This document shows, piece by piece, positions 55,332 through 63,738 of a DNA stretch of 64,000 nucleotides. Position 1 is the stretch's first letter. Every line of letters begins with the position of its first letter. This DNA comes from JBGTSJ01 sp041940305 (GTDB taxonomy: Bacteria > Planctomycetota > Planctomycetia > Planctomycetales > Planctomycetaceae). The position numbers and the translations under genes were made by a program. The notes beneath the pieces were generated by a model. It was given only the letters and a program-made list of their open reading frames with translations, made no database searches and had not been told where the DNA came from. The DNA lies in contig JBGTSJ010000002.1 in NCBI GenBank assembly GCA_041940305.1, positions 434,001 through 498,000 of the forward strand, written 5' to 3'.

Positions 55332-55589
55332 TCAGCCCGGTCCCACCGTCCGGAAGACCTCCACCACCCACCACTCGATGTAGCTGTCGATCGGGTTGTC
55401 GTGGCCGAGCGCGATCAGCGGATAGTACAGCCACATCGCCAGATAGAATCCGTCCCATCCGGTGGCCTCGCGCAGGCGGAACGCGAGTCCCAGCAAGGGG
55501 CCGCTGCTGAGGACATACAGCAGCGGCGCACTCAGCATCGAGGCGCCCCATTTCAGCAGGCGCTGCGAGGATTCGCTCGGATCAGCCAT
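55332..55589 (-). CDS. Small membrane protein
   Basis: 85 residues with one or two hydrophobic stretches (LSAPLLYVLSSGPLLGLAF and DGFYLAMWLYYPLIALG). The rest is aromatic-rich (IEWWVVEVF). Start ATG 55589 (MADPSESSQ) is chosen because the upstream frame is Arg-rich and unlike protein. It is divergent from the sulfatase gene. Family not recognised. Confidence 0.6.
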   Translation of the reverse strand: MADPSESSQRLLKWGASMLSAPLLYVLSSGPLLGLAFRLREATGWDGFYLAMWLYYPLIALGHDNPIDSYIEWWVVEVFRTVGPG

Positions 55590-55759
55590 TTCGTTCCGCC
55601 TGACATTGCGCGCGTGGTGTCGCACGGTCGCCGAGGCCGTGGGCGTCGAACCGCCCGGGATATCACGCGGAATCGCAGCCATCGGGTTGTTCGCGCGCAC
55701 GCGGATGGGCAAGATAGGTGCGCTCCATTTCTCTCACTGCCTGACCGGGACCTGCCGCA

Positions 55760-57133
55760 ATGTTGAGATTGCTGCTGATCGGCGTCGGATTCCTGTTTCT
55801 CCAGACAGCCGTCACCTCCGCCGGCGACGCTCCGGCCGCGCCGCCGAACTTTCTGATCATCCTCGCCGACGACCTCGGCTGGACGGACCTCGGCTGCTAC
55901 GGCAGCGAGTTTTACGAGTCGCCCCACATCGACCGCCTCGCCGCCGAGGGCATGCGCTTCACGCAGGCCTACACCGCCGGCGCAGTCTGTTCGCCAACCC
56001 GCTCCAGCATCATGACCGGACAGTACCCCGTCCGCACCGGCATCACGGACTACATCCCCGGACTCCATCCCGACGGAGTGCGGCTGGACACCCCCTACAC
56101 GCTCACCGAACTGGCATTGGAGCATGTCACTTTCGCGGAAGCCCTGCAGGAGCACGGCTACCAGACCTGGTACGGCGGCAAGTGGCATCTGGGGGGAGAA
56201 GGCTTCGGTCCGGGCGAGCAGGGATTCGAGATCGTCGTCGGTGATGACGTGCTCGGCGACCATCGCAAAGAGGTCCGCAACGGCGCCCGGCTCACTGCAG
56301 CCGCCGTCCGCTTTCTCGACGAACGCGATGCCGGCCGACCCTTCCTGATGTTCCTCGGCTACAACGAACCCCATACACCGATTCTCCCGCATCCCGATCA
56401 CATCGATCGCTTCACTTCAAAGGCCGCGACGCTCGAATCGACTGAGACCACCAGCATCACCGAGCGAAACGGAGAGTCCCGGACCGTGCAGAACGATCCC
56501 GCCTATGCCACCGAAGTCGCCGTGCTGGACGACGCCGTCGCTCAACTGACGTCAAAACTGGATGAGCGGCAGCTGACGGACTCCACCGTCGTCATCTTCT
56601 TTTCGGACAACGGCGGCCTCAGCACCCTGAAACGCCCCGGCCCCACGACGAACCTGCCGCTCCGTTCCGGAAAAGGGTGGCTGTACGAAGGCGGCATCCG
56701 CGTTCCGCTCATCGTCCGGTCGCCGGGCGTCACAAAGCCAGGTTCGGTCTGCGACCAGCCGGTGATCAGCACAGATCTGTTCCCCACGCTCCTCGCATTG
56801 GCTGACGCACCGTTGATGCCGGAGCAACACCGCGACGGCGTCAGCATCCTCCCGCTCCTCTCGGCCGATTCACTCCCCGACCGCCCGCTCTTCTGGCATT
56901 ACCCGCACTACCACGGCTCCACCTGGGCACCCGGCAGCGCGATCCGCGACGGCGACTGGAAGCTCATCGAATTCCTCGACGAAGACCGCGTCGAACTCTA
57001 CAACCTCGCCGACGACCTCGGTGAGCGGAATAATCGGGCGGAAGAAGACCCCGCCCGGGCGCGGGATCTCCTCGACAAGCTGACCAGGTGGCGGTCCGCA
57101 ACAGGAGCCATCATGCCCTCGCCCGCGCAATGA
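55760..57133 (+). CDS. Exported type I sulfatase
   Basis: 457 residues. Hydrolyses sulfate esters, probably of polysaccharides. Signal peptide (MLRLLLIGVGFLFLQTAVTS) followed by the metal-binding PPNFLIILADDLGWTDLGCY. The formylglycine site is intact as CSPTRSSIMTG with Cys77, to be converted by a formylglycine-generating enzyme not seen here. Further sulfatase blocks are GKWHLGGEGFGP, NEPHTPIL and FFSDNGGL. Sulfatases are hugely expanded in marine planctomycetes. No carbohydrate lyase is adjacent. Confidence 0.94.
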   Translation: MLRLLLIGVGFLFLQTAVTSAGDAPAAPPNFLIILADDLGWTDLGCYGSEFYESPHIDRLAAEGMRFTQAYTAGAVCSPTRSSIMTGQYPVRTGITDYIPGLHPDGVRLDTPYTLTELALEHVTFAEALQEHGYQTWYGGKWHLGGEGFGPGEQGFEIVVGDDVLGDHRKEVRNGARLTAAAVRFLDERDAGRPFLMFLGYNEPHTPILPHPDHIDRFTSKAATLESTETTSITERNGESRTVQNDPAYATEVAVLDDAVAQLTSKLDERQLTDSTVVIFFSDNGGLSTLKRPGPTTNLPLRSGKGWLYEGGIRVPLIVRSPGVTKPGSVCDQPVISTDLFPTLLALADAPLMPEQHRDGVSILPLLSADSLPDRPLFWHYPHYHGSTWAPGSAIRDGDWKLIEFLDEDRVELYNLADDLGERNNRAEEDPARARDLLDKLTRWRSATGAIMPSPAQ

Positions 57134-57177
57134 TCGGCAACGAAAATGTGTCCTCGAAAGCAGCGCTACCCACCCTA

Positions 57178-57200
57178 CCCCGACGCGCCCGCGAGGGCCG
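57178..57200. repeat. CCCGACGCG...CGAGGGCCG repeat, copy 3
   Basis: CCCGACGCGCCCGCGAGGGC, related to the AGCCCGAAGCGCAAGCGAG copies at 6803-6853 and to 61194-61219. Intergenic, after the sulfatase gene. Confidence 0.55.
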
Positions 57201-57315
57201 AACCTCACTGATCATGCAATCGAGAATCGACGCATTAGTAAGACGTCGCCAACACTGACCCCCACCGCGGCTGCCATCTGCAGCCCTGAATCCCAGACGC
57301 CCTCGAGCTTCGGCA

Positions 57316-58302
57316 TCAGCCACCAACCCCCTCCAGCGGCAGGAATACATCCAGGATCGACGCCTCTCCCTGCGGATGAAGCGTGCACTCCGGCCGTTCG
57401 GCCGGCAGCAGCGCCGTCGCGCCCCGCGGGAGTGCAAGCGTCTCGTTGCCGGCGCGCAACTCCGCAGCCCCCTCCAGCATCATCAGCACATGGAATCGCG
57501 GATCGTCCACGATCTCAAACGCCGCCGCGCTGATGTGCCGCACCATGACGAAATGTGGTGACGCGATCAGCCGCTCGCAGTAATGCGCCGCTTCCTCGAT
57601 GCGGACCGGCCGCACCGGATTCACCGGCCCGCGCTCGAAGTCGATGCACTCCAACGCCTGCTCGATATGCAGCGTCCGCGGCGAGCCGTCCGTGTCAACG
57701 CGTCCCCAGTCAGACAGTCGGAACGTCAGATCGCTCGGCTGCTGCACCTCGGCCAGCACGATCCCTTCGCCGATCGCATGTACAGTCCCCGCTGGCACGT
57801 CGATGCAGTCCCCGCGACGGGGCCGGAATGCGTGCAGGCAGGCCTCGATCTCTCCCGCCGCCAGAGCTCGTCGCAACGACTCCGCTGTCACTTCTGGCCG
57901 CAGCCCAACCCACAGCCGGCTTTCGGCGGATGCCTCCAGGATCACCCAGGCCTCCGACTTCCCGGACTCGCCCAGCTGCATGGCGGCGGCCTGACGGCAG
58001 TTCGGATGCACCTGCACCGAGAGCCGGTCGGTGGCGTCCAGCAGTTTGATCAGCAGGGGAAACTGCTCATACCCAGCATGCCTCCCCAGCAGCGCCCCAC
58101 GCTGCTCCTCCATCACAGACCGCAGCGTACGACCCGCCGCCGCTCCCGACGCGACCGCCGACTGAACCGCCCCGCGGTCCACTACTTCCCAACTCTCCGC
58201 ATAGTCGGATTCGGGGCCGAGTCCCTTCTGAAAGAGCGACTCCAGCCGCCGGCCTCCCCACCGGGCGCGTTTCAATGCCGGATTCAGAAGCAGAGGTTGC
58301 AA
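57316..58302 (-). CDS. manA: Mannose-6-phosphate isomerase, class I
   Basis: About 328 residues. Interconverts mannose-6-phosphate and fructose-6-phosphate with zinc. Family features: LNPALKRARWGG at the N-terminus, SVQVHPNCRQA (zinc ligands), EAWVILEA, and DVPAGTVHAIGEGIVLAEVQ, then SDLTFRLSDWGR. It is the short class I form. The start is uncertain. TTG 58302 fits the family N-terminus. A GTG at 58419 has a better Shine-Dalgarno (GGAGG) but adds 39 residues whose codons look non-coding. It follows the alpha/beta hydrolase gene on the same strand. Confidence 0.85.
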   Translation of the reverse strand: MQPLLLNPALKRARWGGRRLESLFQKGLGPESDYAESWEVVDRGAVQSAVASGAAAGRTLRSVMEEQRGALLGRHAGYEQFPLLIKLLDATDRLSVQVHPNCRQAAAMQLGESGKSEAWVILEASAESRLWVGLRPEVTAESLRRALAAGEIEACLHAFRPRRGDCIDVPAGTVHAIGEGIVLAEVQQPSDLTFRLSDWGRVDTDGSPRTLHIEQALECIDFERGPVNPVRPVRIEEAAHYCERLIASPHFVMVRHISAAAFEIVDDPRFHVLMMLEGAAELRAGNETLALPRGATALLPAERPECTLHPQGEASILDVFLPLEGVGG

Positions 58303-58449
58303 GTGGGGACCGTCTCGGCAGAGCGAATGAAGTAGAACGAACGGTTCATCTATCCCGATCGCTCGCGAAAGGCTTGTCAACCAGGAACCGCGGAAAACCG
58401 GCGCCCTGAACAGGACCACTCCCGGCTCCCCCTCCTAACCGAATCCCCG

Positions 58450-59388
58450 TCAGGCCGGCTTCAGATGACGGGCGAACCACTCCTGCGTCCGCGTCCACAT
58501 CTCGTCCGACAACACATGCCCGGCCCCCTCCTCAATGTAAGCCGAAAACTTCTCCTCGGCATGCATCGAGGCGTACGCATTCTCGATCACCTTCAGCCCG
58601 GCGCGCACCTCGTCAATCGGACTGCCGCCGTCCAGCTCTCCAAAATTGAGATGCAGCGCGCGCGGTGCAATCAGGGCGGCAATATCGGGCGTGTCGCCAT
58701 AGGCAAAGATTCCCGGCACGAAGTTCGGGAAGCAGTGCAGCATGTGCTCGCGGTGAATCCCCCGGTAGGTCGGCAGGCAGCAGTTGCCGACCAGGCAACG
58801 CAGCCGCGGCTCCCACGGACCGATCAGCCACGTGTGCGTCGATCCCATCGAATGGCCGTAGCACCCCAGACGGTCCGGCCGCACCTCCGGTAGTCCTGCC
58901 AGCACGTCCACGGCCCGTCGCATGTCGAGGATGTTCTTCCACGCCATGCATTTCCCGGCCACGGTGTACCGGAGAAACTCGAACCGCTCGTAATTGCCCC
59001 CCTGCAGCTTCCCCGTGGGATCCTGCCGCTCCTCGAAGCACAGCGCATCGGGACAGAGCACCACGTACCCTTCGCGCGCGAGCGCCGCCCCGGTGTGATG
59101 CATCGGATTCCCGGCCAACCCCGCCGGTTCGCTCTTCCCCAGATGCCATTCACCGTTGTGCTGATGCCACACCGCGATCCCCGGCGCCGGACCCGCCGCA
59201 GTGACGCCGTCGGGGATCAGCAGATACGCCGGAATGGCGTCACCCGGTTCCGCCTCATAGGTGATCTTGCGCAGGCTGAACCCATCGCCGCGCGAACTCT
59301 CCAGCACCCGCACATTCAGCACTCCGGGTTCAGGCCAGTCACCTCCCAGGCACTCCAGCAAGCGATCACGAAAGTCTGCATTCGCCAT
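58450..59388 (-). CDS. Alpha/beta hydrolase, acetyl-xylan-esterase/dienelactone-hydrolase-like
   Basis: 312 residues, no signal peptide. Probable esterase. The nucleophile elbow is CYGHSMGS (Ser in GHSMG), preceded by MRRAVDVLAGLPEVRPDRLG. The catalytic Asp is likely in LHLNFGELDGGSPIDEV and the His in EEGAGHVLS. The N-terminal part (AYLLIPDGV and GIAVWHQHNGEWHLGK) matches large secreted-esterase-like hydrolases with a family histidine-rich entry loop. The substrate is unknown. Start ATG 59388; an in-frame start three codons upstream is possible. Confidence 0.85.
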   Translation of the reverse strand: MANADFRDRLLECLGGDWPEPGVLNVRVLESSRGDGFSLRKITYEAEPGDAIPAYLLIPDGVTAAGPAPGIAVWHQHNGEWHLGKSEPAGLAGNPMHHTGAALAREGYVVLCPDALCFEERQDPTGKLQGGNYERFEFLRYTVAGKCMAWKNILDMRRAVDVLAGLPEVRPDRLGCYGHSMGSTHTWLIGPWEPRLRCLVGNCCLPTYRGIHREHMLHCFPNFVPGIFAYGDTPDIAALIAPRALHLNFGELDGGSPIDEVRAGLKVIENAYASMHAEEKFSAYIEEGAGHVLSDEMWTRTQEWFARHLKPA

Positions 59389-59456
59389 GATCAGCAATCT
59401 TCAAACCGCAATGGTCCCAGTGTACCAGAGCCAGAGCTTTCTCACTGTGTGCCAAT

Positions 59457-59487
59457 AACCCCAAATCCCAAATCTGAAATCTCAGAT
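59457..59487. repeat. AAATCTGAAATCTCA repeat, copy 2
   Basis: AAATCCCAAATCTGAAATCT followed by CAGATC, matching the repeat at 30384-30416. It lies in the 306-nt gap (59389-59694) upstream of fae, in which no gene is seen. Confidence 0.55.
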
Positions 59488-59694
59488 CGTGCAGAACCAT
59501 CTCCACCCGAGTCACCACCCACCACGCCCCCCAGCCCCCGCGCTGGAATTCCTCAACACGAGTTGTTATCACAATGGCCGTTCAACCTCCGAGACACCCG
59601 ACGGCCGCACTGGCGCGCGGGTTCTTGCACTCAGGGCTGCATCACGCATGATGACAGCCGCAACCGTTCGCCAAGTCAACAGGAGAGAGACACC

Positions 59695-60192
59695 ATGGGT
59701 TTCCAGATGGGTGAAGCGCTGGTCGGTGATGGCAATGAGATTGCCCATATCGACCTGATCATCGGCGACAAGGAGGGCCCCGCCGGCATCGCGTTCGCCA
59801 ACGCACTGGCGCGCCAGTCGATGGGACACAGCAGCCTGCTCGCCGTCCTCGAGCCCAATCTGATGGTCAAGCCCGCCACGGTGATGATCACCAAGGTCAC
59901 CATCAAGGGCGCCAAGCAGGCCGTCCAGATGTTCGGACCGGCCCAGTACGCCGTCGCCAAGGCCGTCGCCGACAGCGTGGCCGAAGGCGTCATTCCCAAG
60001 GACCAGGCCGACAAGCTGTGCATCGTCTGCGGCGTCTTCATCCACTGGGAAGCCGCCGACGACAAGAAGATCTATCAGTACAATTACGAAGCCACCAAGC
60101 TTTCCATCGCCCGCGCGATGAAGAACGAGCCCTCCGCCGAGGAAATGGTCTCCAAAAAGGACAAGGCCAAGCACCCGTTCTCGGGCGTCTGA
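59695..60192 (+). CDS. fae: Formaldehyde-activating enzyme
   Basis: 165 residues. Condenses formaldehyde with tetrahydromethanopterin to methylene-H4MPT, the entry step of the archaeal-type C1 pathway also found in methylotrophs and planctomycetes. The sequence is strongly family-like: MGEALVGDGNEIAHIDLIIG with active-site His18, GPAGIAFANALARQSMGHS, and TVMITKVTIKGAKQA. The start at ATG 59695 has AGGAGAG upstream. The next gene, 73 nt downstream, encodes the following pathway enzyme, with a palindromic terminator-like element between them. Confidence 0.95.
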   Translation: MGFQMGEALVGDGNEIAHIDLIIGDKEGPAGIAFANALARQSMGHSSLLAVLEPNLMVKPATVMITKVTIKGAKQAVQMFGPAQYAVAKAVADSVAEGVIPKDQADKLCIVCGVFIHWEAADDKKIYQYNYEATKLSIARAMKNEPSAEEMVSKKDKAKHPFSGV

Positions 60193-60213
60193 TCAACGCG
60201 CAGCATCAGCCGC

Positions 60214-60246
60214 AGAAACCCGGTTTCTCCAGGAAGCCGGGTTTTT
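60214..60246 (+). terminator. 33-nt palindromic element, copy C, with T-run (terminator/attenuator)
   Basis: AGAAACCCGGTTTCTCC pairs with GGAAGCCGGGTTTTTT, ending in a T-run, so it has the form of an intrinsic terminator. It is the same element family as 7740-7772 and 23847-23879. Because it sits between fae and mtdB, it may lower read-through and set the ratio of the two enzymes. Confidence 0.65.
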
Positions 60247-60265
60247 TCATTTCCAGAGACACACC

Positions 60266-61120
60266 ATGAAGAAGATCCTCATTCAGCTGGACACGGATCA
60301 GCAGCCCAGCACGTTCGATCGCGTGGTCGCCGTGGATGCCGGTGTGGACCAGTTGTTCTCGCACGCCGGCGTCACTCCGCAGAACGCAACTCCGCTCGTG
60401 CACGGGGCGATGTTCACCCGCGGCGTCGCCGACCTGAAGCACACCGCGATTTTCGTCGGCGGCAGCGACGCCGCCGCCGGGGAGGCGCTCCTCAAGGCCG
60501 TCCGCGACACGTTCTTCGGCCCCATGCGCGTCTCCGTGATGCTGGATTCCAATGGCTGCAATACCACCGCCGCGGCAGCGGTTGTGGCGGCGGCGCGGCA
60601 TGTGGAACTCAAGTCCGCCACTGCGGTCGTGCTGGGCGGGACAGGTCCGGTGGGCCAGCGCGTCGCCCAGATCCTGGCCTCGCAGGGAAGCGACGTCCGC
60701 CTCGCGTCGCGCAGCCGCGTAAAGGCCGAAGCCGCCTGCAGCGACATCCGCCGGAAGCACGAGGCGGCCCGGATCGAACCGATCACCTCTGACCCTGACG
60801 CCGCCGTCCAGGCGATCGGCGATGCCCACATCCTGATCGCGGCCGGAGCCGCCGGCGTGCAGTTCCTCAACCAGGGCCAGTGGTCGGCGAGTAAATCGCT
60901 GCGCGTCGCGATCGACCTCAATGCCGTGCCCCCTCTCGGACTCGAGGGCATCGAGGTCACTGACAAAACCGTGCAGCGCGGAGATATCACCTGCTACGGA
61001 GCCATCGGCGTCGGCGGCACCAAGATGAAGGTGCACAAAGCGGCCCTGCGTACCCTCTTCGACACCAACGACCACGTGCTCGACACCGCCGCGATCTACG
61101 CCATCGCACGGAATGTGTAG
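60266..61120 (+). CDS. mtdB: Methylene-tetrahydromethanopterin dehydrogenase
   Basis: 284 residues. Oxidises methylene-H4MPT to methenyl-H4MPT with NAD(P). The N-terminal half matches the MtdB/MtdC-type family (MKKILIQLDTDQQPSTFDRV and AGVDQLFSHAGVTPQN). The Rossmann motif is VVLGGTGPVGQRVAQILASQ, followed by RLASRSR, which could favour NADP. It ends with GDITCYGAIGVGGTKMKVHK, a conserved block. It lies 73 nt after fae on the same strand and should follow it in the pathway. MtdB and MtdC are not distinguishable by eye. Confidence 0.9.
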   Translation: MKKILIQLDTDQQPSTFDRVVAVDAGVDQLFSHAGVTPQNATPLVHGAMFTRGVADLKHTAIFVGGSDAAAGEALLKAVRDTFFGPMRVSVMLDSNGCNTTAAAAVVAAARHVELKSATAVVLGGTGPVGQRVAQILASQGSDVRLASRSRVKAEAACSDIRRKHEAARIEPITSDPDAAVQAIGDAHILIAAGAAGVQFLNQGQWSASKSLRVAIDLNAVPPLGLEGIEVTDKTVQRGDITCYGAIGVGGTKMKVHKAALRTLFDTNDHVLDTAAIYAIARNV

Positions 61121-61499
61121 AGCCCGCTCTTGAGACAGCCCTGCGCGGGACAACATTCAGCGCGAACCATCGTGAGTGTGAGCGCGCCACACTGGCCCGA
61201 CGCGCCAGCGAGGGCCGGATGGCGCTGGGCATCCACTCCCAGCGCACGTTCCACCACACTGCACCTTGGACTCGCATCCCTCCCTGTTTGCAATCCCCAT
61301 GCGGACCGAGATCTCCGTCGCCCCCGTACACTGTCGTTCCCGCTCGGCCCGACGAAACGATCGTTAAGTCGAATGCCGGGCAACGCTCCCGTTGACGCCC
61401 GACTAACAGAATACAGCGCCCCGGTCGCCGTGTCCGGAGCGCTGCATGCAGCCTGCAGGGAACGTGTTGCCGCGAGTTCTCCTTGAGCCTCGCGATGAC
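61121..61499. other. Intergenic region with CGAGGGCC repeat
   Basis: Between the convergent mtdB and thioredoxin-trypsin genes. It contains GGCCCGACGCGCCAGCGAGG (61194-61213), a copy of the dispersed family at 57178 and 6803. No gene is seen; the visible frames are Arg-rich. Confidence 0.5.
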
Positions 61500-63161
61500 T
61501 CACCGGGCGGACCGCACATACGGTCGCGGCGCGGCGTCGCGACTCAGCGACGTCGGACGGAGCGACGCGTTCCGCATTGGCTGTTCTGCAGCGCGGCGGG
61601 CCGCCGGAGCGTCAGCGGTCGTGGCGCGGCGCCGAGGACTCGCCGTCTCTGGCGCGGCGACCGTCTGTGTTGTGGTCTGCATGCGGCGCGCCGTCAGGCT
61701 GCTCGCCGGCTGCTCGCCGCTCAGCTCTCCATTGAGGAACGCGTAGAACTTGGAGCTGGGCTGATTGATGACGACCACGCGGCTCGACGCGTTCGGCTGA
61801 TTGCGTGGACGAATGATCACAACGACTTCCGCATCGCCCGCGGAGACATCGGCGACCGCGCCGTCCAGCGGGACATCCGTCGCGGGCGTCTCCATCGCGA
61901 TTGTTGCCGATTCGGCGAATGCGCTCTCGTCCGCCGGTACTCCGCCAAAGGGAGATTCGGTCGCGAAGTCCGCCGGAGGCGCCTCCGTTGCAGCGTCGGC
62001 GATAAAGGGCGCCGCATCCGATTCGCCGACAGGAGCGTTGTACAGATACGTCAGCTTGCATTCGTCCAGCAGTCGATGAATCGCGAACGCATGGGCGTAC
62101 AGCCCGCGGTTGGCCTTCTGGTCGGCCGCGATGCACACGCCCACCAGCTCCCCCTCGCTGTTGAACAATCCGCCCCCCGAACGACCCTGGACCGGCGTGC
62201 CGGTGCATTCAATGTTGTCGGGACCGTCGTACTTGTTGATGGCCGTCACCGTCAGCTGCTCCCGGGTGGGGTCATTCCCCCCGCTGCAGCCGATGCACGC
62301 CACATGCTCTCCCTGGGCCAGCGCGAGGGTCTGGGCAGCCACCGGGACGGCCGACACCGCGCTGTCGGTCGGAACAGCGATCAGGCCGACATCTGCGTCG
62401 AGATCGTAGTCAAACACTGTCCCGACAAACGTGCGGTGTGTCCCCCCGGAGAACAGATCAACCTCGACTTTGGACGCTTCGTCGAAGTCCCGGAAAATGT
62501 GACCGCAGGTGACGATCAGCGTCCTTCCGGAGCGGCTGTCCACGACGGTCCCCGAACCCAGGTTGACCCGGCCATTGATCGTTACGCGGATGCGCGTGCT
62601 GGCTGACATCGGATTGCCGGTGGCCGGCGCATGCGACCGCGCCGCCTCTTCGTTATTGCCGCGGGCCACCATTTCCTCTCCAGCACTGTCGCGACCCAGG
62701 AGCCGGTTGATTAGCCCCCCGGAGGCGGACTTCTCGGGTTCCCCCGCCGGTGCATCGCCAACCGGAGGCGTCACCGTTCCGCGCGGCATGCTCTGCGTTC
62801 CTTCCGCAGCGGCGTCGGCGAGGAACGGCGGGTCGCGCGGCTTGGGGACGTCTGGAGGAATCCGGCTGATGAGACGACGCAGTTCCGCCTCACTGGTCTG
62901 CCCGACAATCCGCGTCACCTCTTCGCCATCCACCACCAGCAGGAATGTCGGAATGCTCTGCACGTTGTACTTCTGCGCGAGGGCCCGTTCCTGCTCGACG
63001 TCCACCTTGCGAATCGGCAGACCCTCCCGCTCCAGCCGCGAAACGATCGGACTCATCTGCTGACACGGCCCGCACCAGGTGGCCGTAAAATCGAGCACTT
63101 CGCCGCGGGATTCTCCCCCGAGGGAAGCGAGCAGCAACAGCAGGGCGTGGGCGTGGAACAT
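61500..63161 (-). CDS. Secreted thioredoxin - trypsin-like protease fusion
   Basis: 553 residues. A short signal-like start (MFHAHALLLLLASLGG) leads into a thioredoxin domain (about 20-105) with WCGPCQQM (Cys30, Cys33) and the cis-Pro strand SIPTFLLV. A Pro/Ala linker follows, then a trypsin-like serine protease domain (about 190-370). It has the triad His221 in TCGHIF, Asp257 in DADVGLI, and Ser328 in QGRSGGGLF. The remaining 180 residues are low-complexity and Ala/Thr/Arg-rich. The pairing of redox and protease modules suggests an extracytoplasmic quality-control or disulfide-linked processing role, but this is inferred. Confidence 0.85.
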   Translation of the reverse strand: MFHAHALLLLLASLGGESRGEVLDFTATWCGPCQQMSPIVSRLEREGLPIRKVDVEQERALAQKYNVQSIPTFLLVVDGEEVTRIVGQTSEAELRRLISRIPPDVPKPRDPPFLADAAAEGTQSMPRGTVTPPVGDAPAGEPEKSASGGLINRLLGRDSAGEEMVARGNNEEAARSHAPATGNPMSASTRIRVTINGRVNLGSGTVVDSRSGRTLIVTCGHIFRDFDEASKVEVDLFSGGTHRTFVGTVFDYDLDADVGLIAVPTDSAVSAVPVAAQTLALAQGEHVACIGCSGGNDPTREQLTVTAINKYDGPDNIECTGTPVQGRSGGGLFNSEGELVGVCIAADQKANRGLYAHAFAIHRLLDECKLTYLYNAPVGESDAAPFIADAATEAPPADFATESPFGGVPADESAFAESATIAMETPATDVPLDGAVADVSAGDAEVVVIIRPRNQPNASSRVVVINQPSSKFYAFLNGELSGEQPASSLTARRMQTTTQTVAAPETASPRRRATTADAPAARRAAEQPMRNASLRPTSLSRDAAPRPYVRSAR

Positions 63162-63738
63162 GATCGGACTCCGGCTGCAGGAAGGGTGACGGGACGCGGA
63201 GTGGGGCCGTGTGCGTTATCGGGCGGAGCGCAGCACACGAACCGGCCAGTGAGTTGACGCAAGCCCTGTCCCGGGAGCCGGTGAGCGAAGTCGCCACATA
63301 GCAGGCCTCCATGCCGATGTTGGAGAAATTCGGCCGCCGTCGCATCATCGCGGACCCGGCAAGTCGCCTCGCCGGGGGCAGCCGTCTCTGGTGATCACCA
63401 GTTTGTAGGATTTACAGACTCCGAAGCTCAGATCTACAACTCGCCGCGAATCCCCTCTGCGCACGATGCGGCCTTAAACGGCCGGCTGACAACGACTTGG
63501 GCTGAAGGATCCATGAATTGCTTCGTCGGCGGAAAGTTGAATCGCTGAGAACGCAGACAAGATGCAGCATCCATGCCGATACGGCAGATTCTGCCGATGA
63601 CACGATCCAGTCGGCCGCCCCAACGATGCCAGGCGCAATCTGCGGGGCTTGCAATATTTAGGCAGATGCTGAGTCCCCTTCTGCAGTCGCAGGAGCGCGC
63701 GTTATCTCCGGTTCGCTGTCACGCCTCAAAAATGTGAC
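63162..63738. other. Long intergenic region, no gene recognised
   Basis: 577 nt between two divergent genes. It should hold both promoters. The one notable frame (80 codons, minus strand, about 63412-63654) has Arg/Ser-rich composition and no start signal, so I do not call it. No repeat family of this window was found here. Confidence 0.45.

Noticed and set aside
63412..63654. 80-codon minus-strand frame near the right end
   Set aside because: Ser/Arg-rich, no Shine-Dalgarno, no domain. I treat it as non-coding.
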